Shown in pieces: positions 38,159-49,554 of a DNA stretch of 64,000 nt. Each line of letters opens with the position of its first letter. Positions within the stretch are counted from its first letter, which is position 1. The DNA lies in NCBI RefSeq assembly GCF_921293095.1, contig NC_060250.1:112726629-112790628 (forward strand), read 5' to 3'. This DNA is from Ischnura elegans (taxonomy: Eukaryota > Arthropoda > Insecta > Odonata > Coenagrionidae). Below the pieces are notes generated by a model. The model searched no databases. It worked only from the letters and a program-made list of their open reading frames with translations, and was not told where the DNA came from. Position numbers and translations under genes: made by a program.

Positions 38159-40206
38159 CTACTGGGTGAGGCTGTTGAAGGTCAACATTTCCACAAGTGA
38201 GCCCTCATCATCATCAGGGCATAAACTGACATCAGTATAGTCACTCATGAAAATACCAGCTTCTGACACCCTTAGCCACTCTCTTACCCAAGAACCATTT
38301 ACAACTATAATTCGCCAGGAAAACCTATGATGTTAAAATAGCTATATAGATAAATAGCTAATAGATAAATACAAGGAGGGTAGCAAAAATATTCCTATCG
38401 TACATCAACACTTTTGCATAGACATAAACATAGGTTGTGAACCTATTCCAGTCAAGTGCTAATGAGGCAAATCAACTCTTCTGCGCTTGGGGAAACTATA
38501 ACATATTCAAGTATGAATGCAAGTCTGGAGTTGAAAAATACCCAATGAAATGTGCCCCACAAATAATATCCTAAGCCAAACACCTAGGAACCATATGCAC
38601 TAGAGAATTTCATGTATCCATTTACACCAGTTTCTATGGTCAAAAATTTAAAACAGGAACTTAAAAGCAGATTAATTAAAATTCCAGGAATTACAAACAA
38701 AATAATTCTGTTGAACAGTGGACTGCACTAAAAATCAGTTCTGAATTCCATTCTTGAGAGGGGGAAATTGGAGAAATAATGACAAAGAAGCAGCTCTACA
38801 TACACCTCTATTATTCACAGAAGAAGTTTCTGAACTACATGATATTCTCAAGACTAGTGGTACAGGAGACTTTGTTACTTGGTTTTAGACCCATCCTGGT
38901 AGTGGTTATTTTTTGGTACTTTACTATTAGCGGTAGGCTTTTCTTTTATTTTGAGAAGTTTTATCAAAAGAGGCTATCAACTATTCACAAAAACCAATAC
39001 CAGACTGGGTACAAAGCCAAGTAAGAAAGTCTCCTGTATAACTAGTCTTGAGAATGATACAGAGTATTGAAACTAGTTGACGGCAATATAAGTGTGTTCA
39101 TAGAAAACCAAAGTTGTTATTTTTCCTAACCTTATTATGAATTTCTACAAAGTTAAGGCCTCAACCGTTCCGTGCATACTGCAATGTCTTGAACCAGATG
39201 ATGGCTTTGTGAGTTGAAACGAGTCGTACACATTAAACAATTGCGGAAAAATGCAACTACCTTTTATTTCAATATGTTGAACTTCCTCTATATCATACCT
39301 GAATTGGTTGAACTTAAAAGATTTTGGATAATTTTCACCATGAAGTGAATAATTATGGGTATGAAAACTCAACACATTGGTAACTAGGGAGGAGCACATG
39401 GTAAAAATTCAGTAATGAAAAGACTGAAAGATGTTTAGATAATTCTCACTTTCTCTTCATTTCCTTCTCAGTGGAAAACTTTGAAAGTTTTACACCAGAT
39501 AGGAATAAAAAACTATTAAAAAGTACAAATTAGGAGGAATTACGCAAGATGCTTTTATGTACAATCATTCATGATAATACCTAGCACTTTTCCACAAAAT
39601 TCCATCTGGATGAATATACATGCTCATACATTTTAAATATCTGTGGATTAAAATTGTTGAAGTAGAAGAAATGATGATAAATTGGATTGAGCACAAAATT
39701 GACCATGAATCAAGACCAAGCAATCATTACATTCTTTTCAGAGTAGAACCCCCTACGGATCTGATACAGATTCCTAGCCTTAAGCCGATGCCCCACAGTC
39801 AAATTTGCATCAAAATTTGATGCAACTGACACGCACCCTGTCCCACGGTCAAATAGGTTGTTCCCCAATACATTTCCAAAATTGTGTGCCACAAGTAATC
39901 AGGGAAGTTAGCAGAAATTTATAGATATGTATTAGGTGAATGCATAATCTCAGTTATTTGGACAATGCATCAAATCCAATCTCATTATTCTCACACATTT
40001 CCTAACTTGGAATTCAAAGAAAAATGTATTTGCCCATTGTGACCATGCAAACTGAGTTTTGAAAGTAAAAGTGCCTATACCCATAAAATGGTTTAAAGTT
40101 AATTAATATTAGCTCACCTCCATTCCAGATTTCCAAGGGGTAATCCTCCCATGAAACAGATTGAATGTCCACTGTTGCGTCCGGATTGAATCCTATTGGG
40201 TCAACC
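38159..40206 (-). CDS. Three phase-linked exons, tectonic C-terminus or separate gene
   Basis: Exons 40206-40118, 39383-39299 and 38324-38159 (stop TAG) are joined by good GT-AG sites (acceptors TATTCTAG, CTCCCTAG and CATCATAG; donors GTGAGC and GTATGA). All junctions agree in phase. The first exon needs two bases from an upstream exon, which is exactly what tectonic exon 3 leaves. Spliced to it, the protein would be 539 residues. The 113 residues contain pieces such as NPDATVDIQSVSWEDYPLE and a Trp-rich segment (FSWRIIVVNGSWVREWL), ending with an acidic CPDDDEG. I do not recognise this sequence, and it does not clearly match the tectonic C-terminus as I know it. The exon chain itself is well supported. 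Its membership in tectonic is inference. Confidence 0.55.
38844..39055. mobile_element. Long-TIR MITE between exons of the 38-40 kb chain
   Basis: ATTCTCAAGACTAGT...ACAGGAGACTTT...ACTTGG on the left matches the reverse complement of the right end over about 42 bases, and weaker similarity runs further in. Flanked by GAT on both sides. It is 212 bases and non-coding. Confidence 0.75.
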
Positions 40207-41629
40207 CTAGAATAAATAAGTTGAAAGCTGACAATTAAATCAATTACTTATTCATTGGATTATTTATCACTATAAAAGCTGCATACATTAACACTAAACA
40301 ATAATAAAAAAGAGCCTATACCTGTCCTTTTTTTACCTTGATTACCTAATACTAATAAACTCCATACTTTCTTTTGAGGGCTTTTTATTTACAACAAACT
40401 TTAATAGAATTGATAAATATGAAGGACCCCACATGGCTAAGGGTAAAGTCACCAAGTGCTTCCCCTAGGTTGTGAATGGTGGGCCGACCTCTAGATATAG
40501 AGCTTAGCTGCAAGATAAGCAAGTCTACTCATCGAATAAGCAGTCAAGGACTAAAATCAACAGAGTTCTGAGGGGGTAATCATCTATCCTTGGATGAGGT
40601 ATGCCATTTAATATGGAAACCTGTGAAGATACCATGACTTGGTGACAGGAGGCCACCAACTATTATACCTCTCATTAGCTGGGATGGGAACACAAACTCT
40701 TCTTCATGTGCGAAGGTGGAGACCATATTGGTCACTATATCAACACACAGATTTCACTAGAGGCATGGTAACATAAACTTTAATATCTCTATTAACGTGA
40801 TATGTAATCAAGGGGACACCACCACATTACCACCCCAAGGAGCCCCAACTACTACATCCATCTTTTATATTATGACATGATGGAATAGAGTAATTTCCTA
40901 TTATTTTTTTATTGCCTAAATCGAAAGATTAATACTCCTGGAGTACGCATTTCACGCTTTAAGATTTTTCATTGACAATATCTATTTTTGCGATAAAATG
41001 AAAAGTGAAAATTGTCAAGCGCACAAAAACGCGATGACTAAGTATGAATGCTGGGAAAACCCCGAGTGACGTCATTCTGGTTCCCGCTGCCGCAAAGTGA
41101 GGTGACTTTGGGGCGAGGATGTGTGCGCTGCAGGCAGCTAGTAGGTAGCAGAGTACCCTGCTAGCAGGTAGCGCTTGGCTTAAATAAGGATTATTAATAC
41201 CTTATCAAACGAAGAAAACTTTACGACCTTAGCCAGTTTTAATATTTTTTTATGTATAATAATTTTAGGTGATTATTAAGAGATGTTTCCCTGAGCTCTG
41301 TGCCTCACGCATGCATTGGTAATCTCAGGCGATGTAAAACTCCTATCAACTCATATAGAAACTAGGTCCCTGTGACGTCACATTGAGTGGCATTGCATGG
41401 GCGCCAATCTGGCCTTTTTCAAATGCGGTTAAAATTGACCATTGGCATTCGTCTAAACTGGGACTTCTAAAACCAAATAATTCGTATATTACGAATACAC
41501 TAATTGTGGGTAACGAATCGCAATCAATGCCTTTCGTTTTCTTTGATGAAGGAAACTACCCTATTCTCTAGAGTAAAATATTCTGGAGGTAAATAGCCCT
41601 CCATTCCGATCTCTTGGCATGGTCTATCC
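40207..41629. other. Non-coding, possibly tectonic intron
   Basis: It includes a richer patch at 41030-41570 (GACGTCAC twice, GGCGCCAATCTGGCC) that looks like part of an unclassified repeat. No exon was found on either strand. Confidence 0.35.
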
Positions 41630-42655
41630 GTGATAGTACATCAGTCAAATGTGATAGAATGTTAAGGATAGGGGCATGCAACTTTAAATCGCTTCATACC
41701 TGCAGCAGCCTTGAGAACTTGAAGGTGGAAGTGCAATGAAAGAACCTCGACATATTGGGAATCAGCAAAATAAAGTGACCTGAAGATGGAGATTTATATA
41801 GTGGAAGATACAGAATGTTACATACAAAATCATAAAATGGTAATACTGGATTGGGAATAGTGCTTAAAAAGGAGTCCTGGGATGCATGTGAAAAGTTACC
41901 CATGGTTAAATGAAAGGATAGTATGTACATAATGGTGAAGATAGAAACCAAACCCAGAGCCATGGTCATGGGGCAAGTTAACATGCATACATAAGATTAA
42001 GAAACTGAAGAAAAAGAGGACATCTACCAAGATAAAACTTAAGTAACCAAGCAGATAAAAGGGGAAGTAAATCTTATTATTGAAGGTGATAGGAATACCA
42101 TCATCTACAAATGTCAAGAGTGAAGAATAATCAGAAAATATTGATTAGGAAATTGAAATGACTGAGGAGATAAGTTAATTGAATTCTTAACAGAACTTAG
42201 GCCAGTACATAGTTGCCAACTCATATTAAAAAATCCCATACACACGATATACCCATGAAAAATGACAGGAGATCTAAAATGATTCAAAATAGACTACATT
42301 ATACAGAAACAAAGATTCATGAACCAGGTTAAGGACTACAAAAGCTACCCTAGGGCAGATTTCTACAGTGGCTATAACTTAGTTGTAATTAATTATGCGA
42401 CCTAAGTTTCAAAAAACTGAAGAAACCAGTGAAAAACATTTGACGGGCTGATAAACTGAAGAGGCTTTACACCAATTGGCCTTTCATGCAGCTGTGGAGA
42501 ATAAAATCAGAGAGGTAGTGACCAGGAATTCAGTAGTACAGAGATGGAAAAATATTAATTAGGTTGACTACAGGCAGCAGCTGAAGGAGTAAGTAAAGTT
42601 CTCAGTAAAGGAGTCTTTAAGAAAAATCATGGATCATGCAGAAAATCAAATGGCC
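41630..42655 (+). pseudogene. Decayed non-LTR retrotransposon endonuclease
   Basis: With frameshifts and stops, the + strand reads like the endonuclease (EEP) domain of non-LTR elements often mis-annotated as craniofacial development protein 2. Pieces in order: LRIGACN (start), LDILGISKIK, GNTGLGIVLKKE, MVKIETKPRAMVMGQVNMHT, a GDWNT-like EGDRNT, then RFMNQVKDYKSYPRADFYSG. The order matches the family. No reverse transcriptase follows, so it is a 5' fragment. It lies within the possible last long intron of tectonic, on the opposite strand. Confidence 0.7.
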
Positions 42656-43075
42656 ATTAGAGTTTTTACTTTTTAGTAACTTTTTTTCGCCTGATTCTTG
42701 AATAAAACATTCGATCAGTGTTTTGACATAATACCATTGTCAGTATTTGGACATCTACCTTGATCAAAATTCGCGAATAATCTCTCATCTTAACATCACT
42801 CATGTAATAACCCCACAATTACATGGTTTCATGATCTAAAATATAATTGCTTAATTAAGCCAAATTAAAATACTATGTATATTTGCATTGCATGATTTCC
42901 CAAATTTGTGTAAAAATGTAAAAACAGTAATAATCTTTCCACAAAAAATATTAAATATTTCAACTGCCCATAATGTCAGCCCTCATTGCCACTATCATAG
43001 TTAAGTTATTATGTACCTAATTTTTTTGGGGGGAAGTAACCACTGTATTTACTCATTGCCATTGGCAGTGAGGTG

Positions 43076-43312
43076 GCCAGAAATTTTGTTCGGGGGTAGG
43101 GAGACGGGGTCCAAAACCAGAGGGAAATCTTTTGAAAAGCAGGGTACAGAGTAGATTGTTTTAAACACTTTACATTATCAAAAAAACTTCGTTTTTCAAG
43201 TAAATCTTATGCAATTTCATGATTTTTCAATATTTTGATTTTTTACCAAGAAAATTAATTGTGTTTTTATATTTTGAGGGTGTCAGGACCCACCAGACTC
43301 CCCACCTCACAA
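43076..43312. mobile_element. Possible MITE
   Basis: CAGTGAGGTGG on the left and CCACCTCACAATG on the right are short imperfect inverted repeats 237 bases apart. The interior is not coding. Confidence 0.35.
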
Positions 43313-43842
43313 TGCCATTGGCCATGGATATAACAAATTTCCACCGAGCTAAGCCTAATTTGCTTGTAAATATTACCTAATTTAATGTTTCATAAGCACC
43401 ACTACGTAATGAAATTAGCAGAAACTAGAAAAAGTCATGAGTGTCATAATATTAGGTTTATGCTATGAAATAGCAGTTTTCATCAAAATTCATCAAATGT
43501 GACTTAGTAGAATGAATGTAATATAATAGACCAAAAACAGGTAGGCCACTGGCAAGAAGGAGCCATTTCTCAAGTTCTCACCTAGCTTTTGACTCCTAAT
43601 CAAACTAAGGCAAAGTCTCACAGTGTAATGTAGTCATAGAGCCTACTGTAGATTCATTTGGATGTCCTAAAATGCTTCTGTCCATTACACACCCTGAGAA
43701 AAAGGTTATTGGAGCATCCACAACCCACAAGTAATAAATCTCAATTTTTTTAAATTATTGCATTGCAGTTATTCTGCCAGGCAATCAACCAACACGTTTT
43801 ATCCAACGATTAGATCTATGGGTTTTTCTCTTTTATAAAACA

Positions 43843-44354
43843 ATCCTCCAAAACCGTTGGCACAACAAATTATGGTTTCGCTAATAGTGGGCCCTGGTCG
43901 CATTCATAGCGGCGAGGGTGCATATTCCCTATCCCACCCTTCCATCCCTATCCCTTCCCTGGAGGAGTTGACGTGCTCCTATCGCGGCGGCACCTCCATC
44001 CTTTTTCCTTCCCATTCCACTCCCCTCCCTGGGTGCCTGGGTTGAATTACTGGGTCCCAGTCCCGGTGTGTTGTAACCTTCTAAGGACCCCCCTTTGGTC
44101 CTCATTCTCTGAACAATCAACCTCCAACAAAATGATTGATGGATTATTCTCATTATAGAATAACCTTCCAATTTTGTTGGCATAATAAATTATGGTTTTC
44201 CTAGTAGTGGGCTGTGTCATCCAAATGGCAGCACGGGTTTATTCTCCATCCCCTACCTTCCATCCCCATCCTCTCTGGAGACGCTGTTGGGCTCTCATTG
44301 TGGAGGCACCTCCCATCCTTTTTTTACTTCCATTATCCTTCCCCTCCCGAGGTG
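43843..44354 (+). repeat. Diverged tandem duplication, period about 316 bases
   Basis: AATTATGGTTT...TAGTGGGC, CCATCC...TCTGG/CCTGGAG and CACCTCC..ATCCTTTTT recur in the same order in the second unit. It is C-rich, and the frames across it are not coding. Confidence 0.55.
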
Positions 44355-46652
44355 CAATGGTGAAAAGCGAAGGCTTATAGACCCTTCCTAAACAATGATT
44401 GCTGTCTTATTCTTTATCTTTTGTAATATGTATTATGGTAGTAACATGGAAGAGGGAGGAGGATTGCGCTTCCTCTCCTCCTTCTTCCACGGTAGTAGTC
44501 TATTTCCTTTCTTTTGGAATTGATTCTTTACGTATTATTTGTTTCGTTGCATGCAATACCATTTACTGAGATTTTCCTCATATTGTGAACACTAAATACT
44601 ATTTATGCATATTGATTTAGCAATGTAGTATATGATTAAAATATTAATTGGCTATTCTTAATGTAAAGGCATGGTATTCTAGTTAACTGCTTACTTAGTC
44701 TCAACAGTGGACAGGGCCAGGCAACATAGCTAGGGGGCAACCAAATTTGATTGGGGGTATTACATACCAAACCCCTAGCAATTCGGGGATATTTCATGCT
44801 AAAACCCCCAGTAGGTGGGCGACACAATAGTAGTTTTCCCTGGTAAGTATTTCGCCTTCAGCCGGCACCGACAGTGGGCGTCAAGAAAAAGAGTGTTGTA
44901 GGTCAACGAAGTCACCCCGTAGTCTTACTTAAATCATAGAGGTATCTTGGCTACCTTCGTTTCCCAACCGGTGAACAACATGAACGTAAATACCTCTAGC
45001 TACAATGTTGCGGCATTATAGCGAGAGGAAAATCTCAGCCAATAAAGACATATAGGTACTAAGTACAAGGATTTCCCCTGTGGATTTTCGAATTCGTGCT
45101 TTAATCAGTGCCGAGCCGCCAGAGGCGCAGCTGTCTGCAGCTGCCCTGACATCTTCAGGCATTCGCTAGCATCTAGCTAGTAGGTGGGGCCTGGACCTGA
45201 GAGTGCCTACCCCACGAGCCTACCCTGGGTACTCGTTTCACCTATACAATCAGCCGATTGTGCCACATACCAATCAGTATCAGAAGTGAAAAACAGGAGT
45301 AATGTCACATAATAAAGGTTACTGCAGTCAGCAATTGTAATGCTGAAACAGTAGTGGACATCCCTAGCAAGAAGAAAATATGTAATTCAGACAGCATGGA
45401 AGGATACATGCAGTGCTCAGACCACACTGGATGCTTCATCTTAACAGTGCAAATTCATTCCCTTGATGCTATTTCTCTTAATTTCAATAACTGCCTCCTA
45501 CAGAGCAGTGCTTTGTGATACAAAAACTCTAAGAAGTATACTGATTTCATTCAAAGAGATGGAAGAGGAATAGCAGTGCATATTTTACGAAATGTTTTGA
45601 TTGTGATGTGATATATGTTCGACGGCAACAGTGAAGATTCCACATGGATCAGACACGCTAAAGGACTTTGAGATTTTAAGCCATGCTCAGTCAAACCTCA
45701 AGGATAACCATATGTACCTCTTTCCCTCTCCTAAACTTCCCGTTTTTACTCAATAAAACCTACACATACCCTCTCAGAGTGGCATCTTCCCAAACACCTA
45801 GCCCAACTACAACCTCACCCTTGACCCCTTCCCACACCCCTTCAGCACCCGAACATCCTCTGACCCACCACTACCTCCTCAACCATACTACCATCTTGAA
45901 TGTACAAAAAGCTGTCTTTTTAATTGCCATTTACTTTGAAAATGTTGCTGTATGATAAAACAAAGCTCAATTTTAACACTTCAATGTGTGGATAAAACTA
46001 CCTAAGCTGAAATGATTTCACAGATTCCTTTTATCATAATAATATAATGAATGTCTTGTTAACTCAGAACAGGAGACCTCTATGGAGGCCATTCCCAGAA
46101 TATGGCTTGTACGGAGACAGACTAATATGGCAATTGTATTATTAGTCTGTCTTAGTTAACTTCATTAAAATAACTTAAATTTATTTAATTAATTCAAATT
46201 GTTAGTAACCATGATATTTTTCGAACTTAACTACAATTAATAAACAAAATTCAACTAAGTTATGTCAAAATTCTTGTCTCATATTTTTCATTTATGTACA
46301 ATAGAATTTTTTTATATTTGTGTTTTATAACTGTAAAATATATCACAGTAAATTGTTCATATCTTCATGTATTAATTTATTGTAATTTAGCCCTGATGAA
46401 TATATAATATAGAAATGTTGGCAAACATTTTGCATTTCATTTCACTGACCTACACTCCAAGAAATAATTAATTACCATAAAATGACAACTAAAATGATAC
46501 AGCTGCAGTAAATCTAGAAAATTCCACAGAAAAAAATAATATACATAATAATTCATAATGGATCAAATGTAAAAAGATAAAAAATAAAATTTATGCAATT
46601 AATTCACAAGGTGCTGCAGGGTACTAATCCGCTTTAAGAGACACAAATTTGC
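44355..46652. other. Non-coding, tectonic 3' region or intron
   Basis: No exon was recognised. A hairpin with a 13-base stem (AGACAGACTAATA) lies at about 46117-46156. AATAAA on the - strand occurs near 46180 and 46377 and could end a transcript that uses the short 3' exon. Confidence 0.35.
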
Positions 46653-46701
46653 TTAGAAGCTCATGAGATACCACAATACAACAATAGACACAAACGCAAA
46701 G
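46653..46701 (-). other. Candidate short 3' exon for tectonic (hydrophobic tail)
   Basis: A strong acceptor (TTTATTACATTTTCAG) starts an exon that completes the open codon of exon 3. It reads SFAFVSIVVLWYLMSF and then TAA. This would give a membrane-anchored protein of about 443 residues that lacks the family's C-terminal third. It competes with the exon chain at 40206-38159. It could be an alternative terminal exon or chance. Confidence 0.3.
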
Positions 46702-46775
46702 CTGAAAATGTAATAAACAAAAATATACAAATAAATTAGTGCAAAGCTACGAATAAATGGGTAATATTTACATAC

Positions 46776-47842
46776 CTCAGTATTCCTGAAATCAATGGTC
46801 GGCCAATAAGATATCCTGGATTGCCTGATCTCATAATCACATCAACTGGCATAACAGGCGTACTATCTTTCCCATCCTTGTATAATCTGAAGGTGACTTT
46901 GAAGGTTTGATTGATGAGTACACCAGATTTTTGCTTGTAGACCAACCTCTTCTGATGATGTGACATCTGGCTTCTATTAACACTATTTTCTAAGGAATCA
47001 TTCCCAGACAAAATAGGAATGTCCACCAATGCATATCTGGCATTCAATTTGACAATTTCACTTCCTTTCCAAAAGAATTCCAGTTCAACACCCATTACCA
47101 CATTCAGACAAATGCCATCCACCTTATCATATGATGTGCTTAAAATATTATTAAAATCATCACATTCTATCATATCGCCGGTTTTTAAACCCAAAAAATT
47201 ACTTGATGTCACAATATAATCGGAGCCATTCTTGTAGCAATTTAAAACCACTGAAGAGTCAGCAAGATTCTTCTTACTAATATTCTTTACAATCCTTGGT
47301 GGTGGTTTTTCAAAAGCTGACCAGAAAGATTCATTGCCACTCTGGAACATGTACTGAAGCAAATGGAAAGGTGAAAAGGCTGCCTCACATTCTTCAGCAG
47401 TAACTGACCAAGTACAAGACCAACTTTTATCAACCAAGAACTGAATAGAGGTTGTGGCAGTACAAAAAGAGGTTCCAATTAAAGGATAAGGAAGAGCCAT
47501 GGGCAGTATTTCTGCTGTTTCATCTTCATAAATTTGAATATTAGTCCCACGTTCGTATAAGCTCAACGATTCTTCCTCTTTACCTAGTTTTAACGACGTT
47601 TTTTTGGCAAATAATTGGTGGTTCCCCCCAAGCAAAATCTTCTCAAAACCTTCTATATCTTCGACTTTCCCAACATCTTCGTACTTAAAACCTAACACTG
47701 CAGAGTTATTAGCATGCACATAAAAGTACGTGCTACGATCCATAGACCGACAACAAGACGAGTCAGTGAGTGACAGAAAATCACTTTCACCATAATCCAT
47801 CGGAGAGCAATTAGAAATTTGCCACTGTTCTGCAGTACAATC
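46776..47842 (-). other. TCTN: Tectonic exon 3 (main domain)
   Basis: Acceptor CTTTTGTTAG, donor GTATGT. It is a 1067-base exon that opens DCTAEQW and ends PLISGIL. The long open frame and the GNPGY motif make it the firmest part of the gene. Reading past the donor reaches an in-frame stop at 46736, which would give a short intron-retained form. Confidence 0.92.
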
Positions 47843-48393
47843 CTAACAAAAGAAAATCACAATAAATAAACTCAAATAAATCATTACAGGAAGTAATATT
47901 TACTGAAAAAATTGTTCATACCGAATCAATGCAGCAATCCACATCGCACGAATGTGCAGTTAAGTCACAAGTCGAAATTGTCGACTCTTCAAATATTCTA
48001 ACAAAATCGTTGTTCTGAGAGGATCTCATCCGCGCTACCTCAGTCCAATTAATTGGTAGGAATAGCACTTCACCTTCGACTTGGTTAGACACAAAAACTG
48101 CCAAGGAATTTACGCGAAATAAGCATATATATTTATGGAATCAAATTAAACGAATTCAACATGCAACCAATACCGCAAGGAAATACTTCTAATAAAAGTA
48201 TCCATTATTATAGGAACACGCACGCCAAATTTTCAAACACAAACCATAAAATAAAACTAAATAAATCATACACGCCTTACTGGAACCTAATGGAACCACA
48301 AGACCACGACTACTACTTTATAAAAGCAAGTTAAAAACACGAACGGAACAACTTACGGAGTTCACACAGAAACGTAATTATCTTTAAGTCCAT
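46776..48393 (-). CDS. TCTN: Tectonic-family ciliary transition-zone protein (3' end unresolved)
   Basis: Three exons in phase: 48393-48357 (start), 48097-47922 and 47842-46776, together 426 codons plus two bases. Seen: a short hydrophobic signal segment at about residues 5-15; a cysteine cluster at 56, 63, 67, 68 and 73 around CDLT and CDVDCC, typical of the tectonic N-terminus; many N-glycosylation sequons; and GNPGYLIGRPL at about 411-421, a tectonic signature. Known for the family: tectonics work with MKS/B9 proteins at the ciliary transition zone, and in vertebrates they affect Hedgehog signalling. The exon ends at a strong donor (GAG before GTATGT) that leaves two bases of a codon. About 200 further residues are expected from vertebrate tectonics. 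Two phase-matched continuations are listed separately. The family call is firm. The start was chosen because it is the only ATG exon found with the right phase and a signal peptide. Confidence 0.88.
47922..48097 (-). other. TCTN: Tectonic exon 2
   Basis: Acceptor TTGGCAG, donor GTATGA. It carries the CDLT...CDVDCC cysteine cluster and ends on a codon boundary. Confidence 0.88.
48357..48393 (-). other. TCTN: Tectonic exon 1 (start codon, signal peptide)
   Basis: ATG at 48393-48391 opens twelve codons that read MDLKIITFLCEL, followed by donor GTAAGT. One base is left over. It joins the next exon to give LFVSNQVEG, which completes a plausible signal peptide. The exon is too short for ordinary ORF finding. 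It was placed by phase, donor strength and hydrophobicity. Confidence 0.7.
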
Positions 48394-48535
48394 TTTTCAG
48401 GCAGCCCGACAAACTTTACAGCAAAAACGTTCACAGAAAGCAGAGAATTCTCAGTCAAAATTGGTCAAAATATATCGAAAGAGTGTTCGAATTTTTGTTA
48501 TTTTCACACACAAAAAAAAAGAATACCGAAAATTG

Positions 48536-48549
48536 GTTGCCATGGTTAC
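48536..48549 (-). promoter_or_regulatory. RFX X-box upstream of tectonic
   Basis: On the - strand the site reads GTAACCATGGCAAC, a perfect fit to the RFX consensus GTNRCC-N2-RGYAAC. It lies about 143 bases upstream of the tectonic start codon. RFX factors drive ciliary genes through such boxes in animals, so position and target agree. The + strand version differs from the palindromic ideal at two bases. Confidence 0.7.
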
Positions 48550-48990
48550 GGTGGCGGGTAGGCTATGAATATACGAATCGTTTATTTTGGAGATAATTTG
48601 TTCCATCATTTTCATTGGAATTTTAACGGTTGAGACAATACCGCACCCTTTGGTAACTTAAAATTAAACTGTGGATCCGTGCCTTTAAAATAACTACAGG
48701 TTTTCTGAATTTCTGCGTTGCATAGTGAACCACAATCATTCATTTGCAATGCTAAGTGAAACACCTTCGAAATGTGGTAACTACCCTCCCATCAACTTTA
48801 GATTCTTACCTCTTACAACTTACTCCTTAGATTACATGAAGTAAGTCATCATTCTAAATATATACTTTTCATGCCTCCTAAAGTACTGCATTTTGCATAA
48901 TTCATTTAAATAGCCTTGACTGCATATAAATTAATTCAGTGAGAAGGGAAGAATTAAAATAAAATACAAAGGTATGAGATGTCATGATAT

Positions 48991-48996
48991 TTTATT
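48991..48996 (-). promoter_or_regulatory. Candidate poly(A) signal of troponin C
   Basis: AATAAA on the - strand, 0.52 kb after the troponin C stop and 0.45 kb upstream of the tectonic X-box. It is the only such hexamer I noticed in the gap between the two genes. Confidence 0.35.
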
Positions 48997-49519
48997 ACAA
49001 CATGTGAACATTCGATCTTGACACAGTCCCAAGTTAAGCCTTAGTTTTGCTCGAAACGATGTAGCAGATGAATGAGCCTTTTAGCCTCAAGAGGCCAAAA
49101 CATTGTCTGAAGTTTGATGGTTAAAGAAAGAACATAATACTTTCTTTGAGGCAATTACAAGGAATGTGAAACAGTCTTGAAGGGTTGGGAAATAGAAGTA
49201 GGAAGAGACCCATATATTTTCATAAGTTTCTGTGAAAGTGAAACTCACATAACATCCATCAATAAGTTCCTAATTTTGAACAATAAGCCAAATGTTGGAA
49301 ATCTGAGCTCATTACATTCAGTAATTTTCCATGATGCATGAGTAAGATACCTTTTAGACAGGATTTTATCACAATAAAAGATTTTCAAAGCATAAAAACA
49401 TTTGCCTTGGCAAATAGTCTGAGAATGAATAAATAATCTTATGATCGATGGCACAAAATCTTGATTGATGAATACTGAAGTTGATAAATTATCTATTAAA
49501 TTAACATAATAATCACCTC

Positions 49520-49554
49520 TCAGTCATCTCCTCCAGTCATGACCTCCATAAACT
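49520..49554 (-). other. TpnC: Troponin C exon 6 (last coding exon)
   Basis: Acceptor TTAATTGCAG. It encodes [11 protein letters not shown], then TGA at 49522-49520. Confidence 0.92.
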
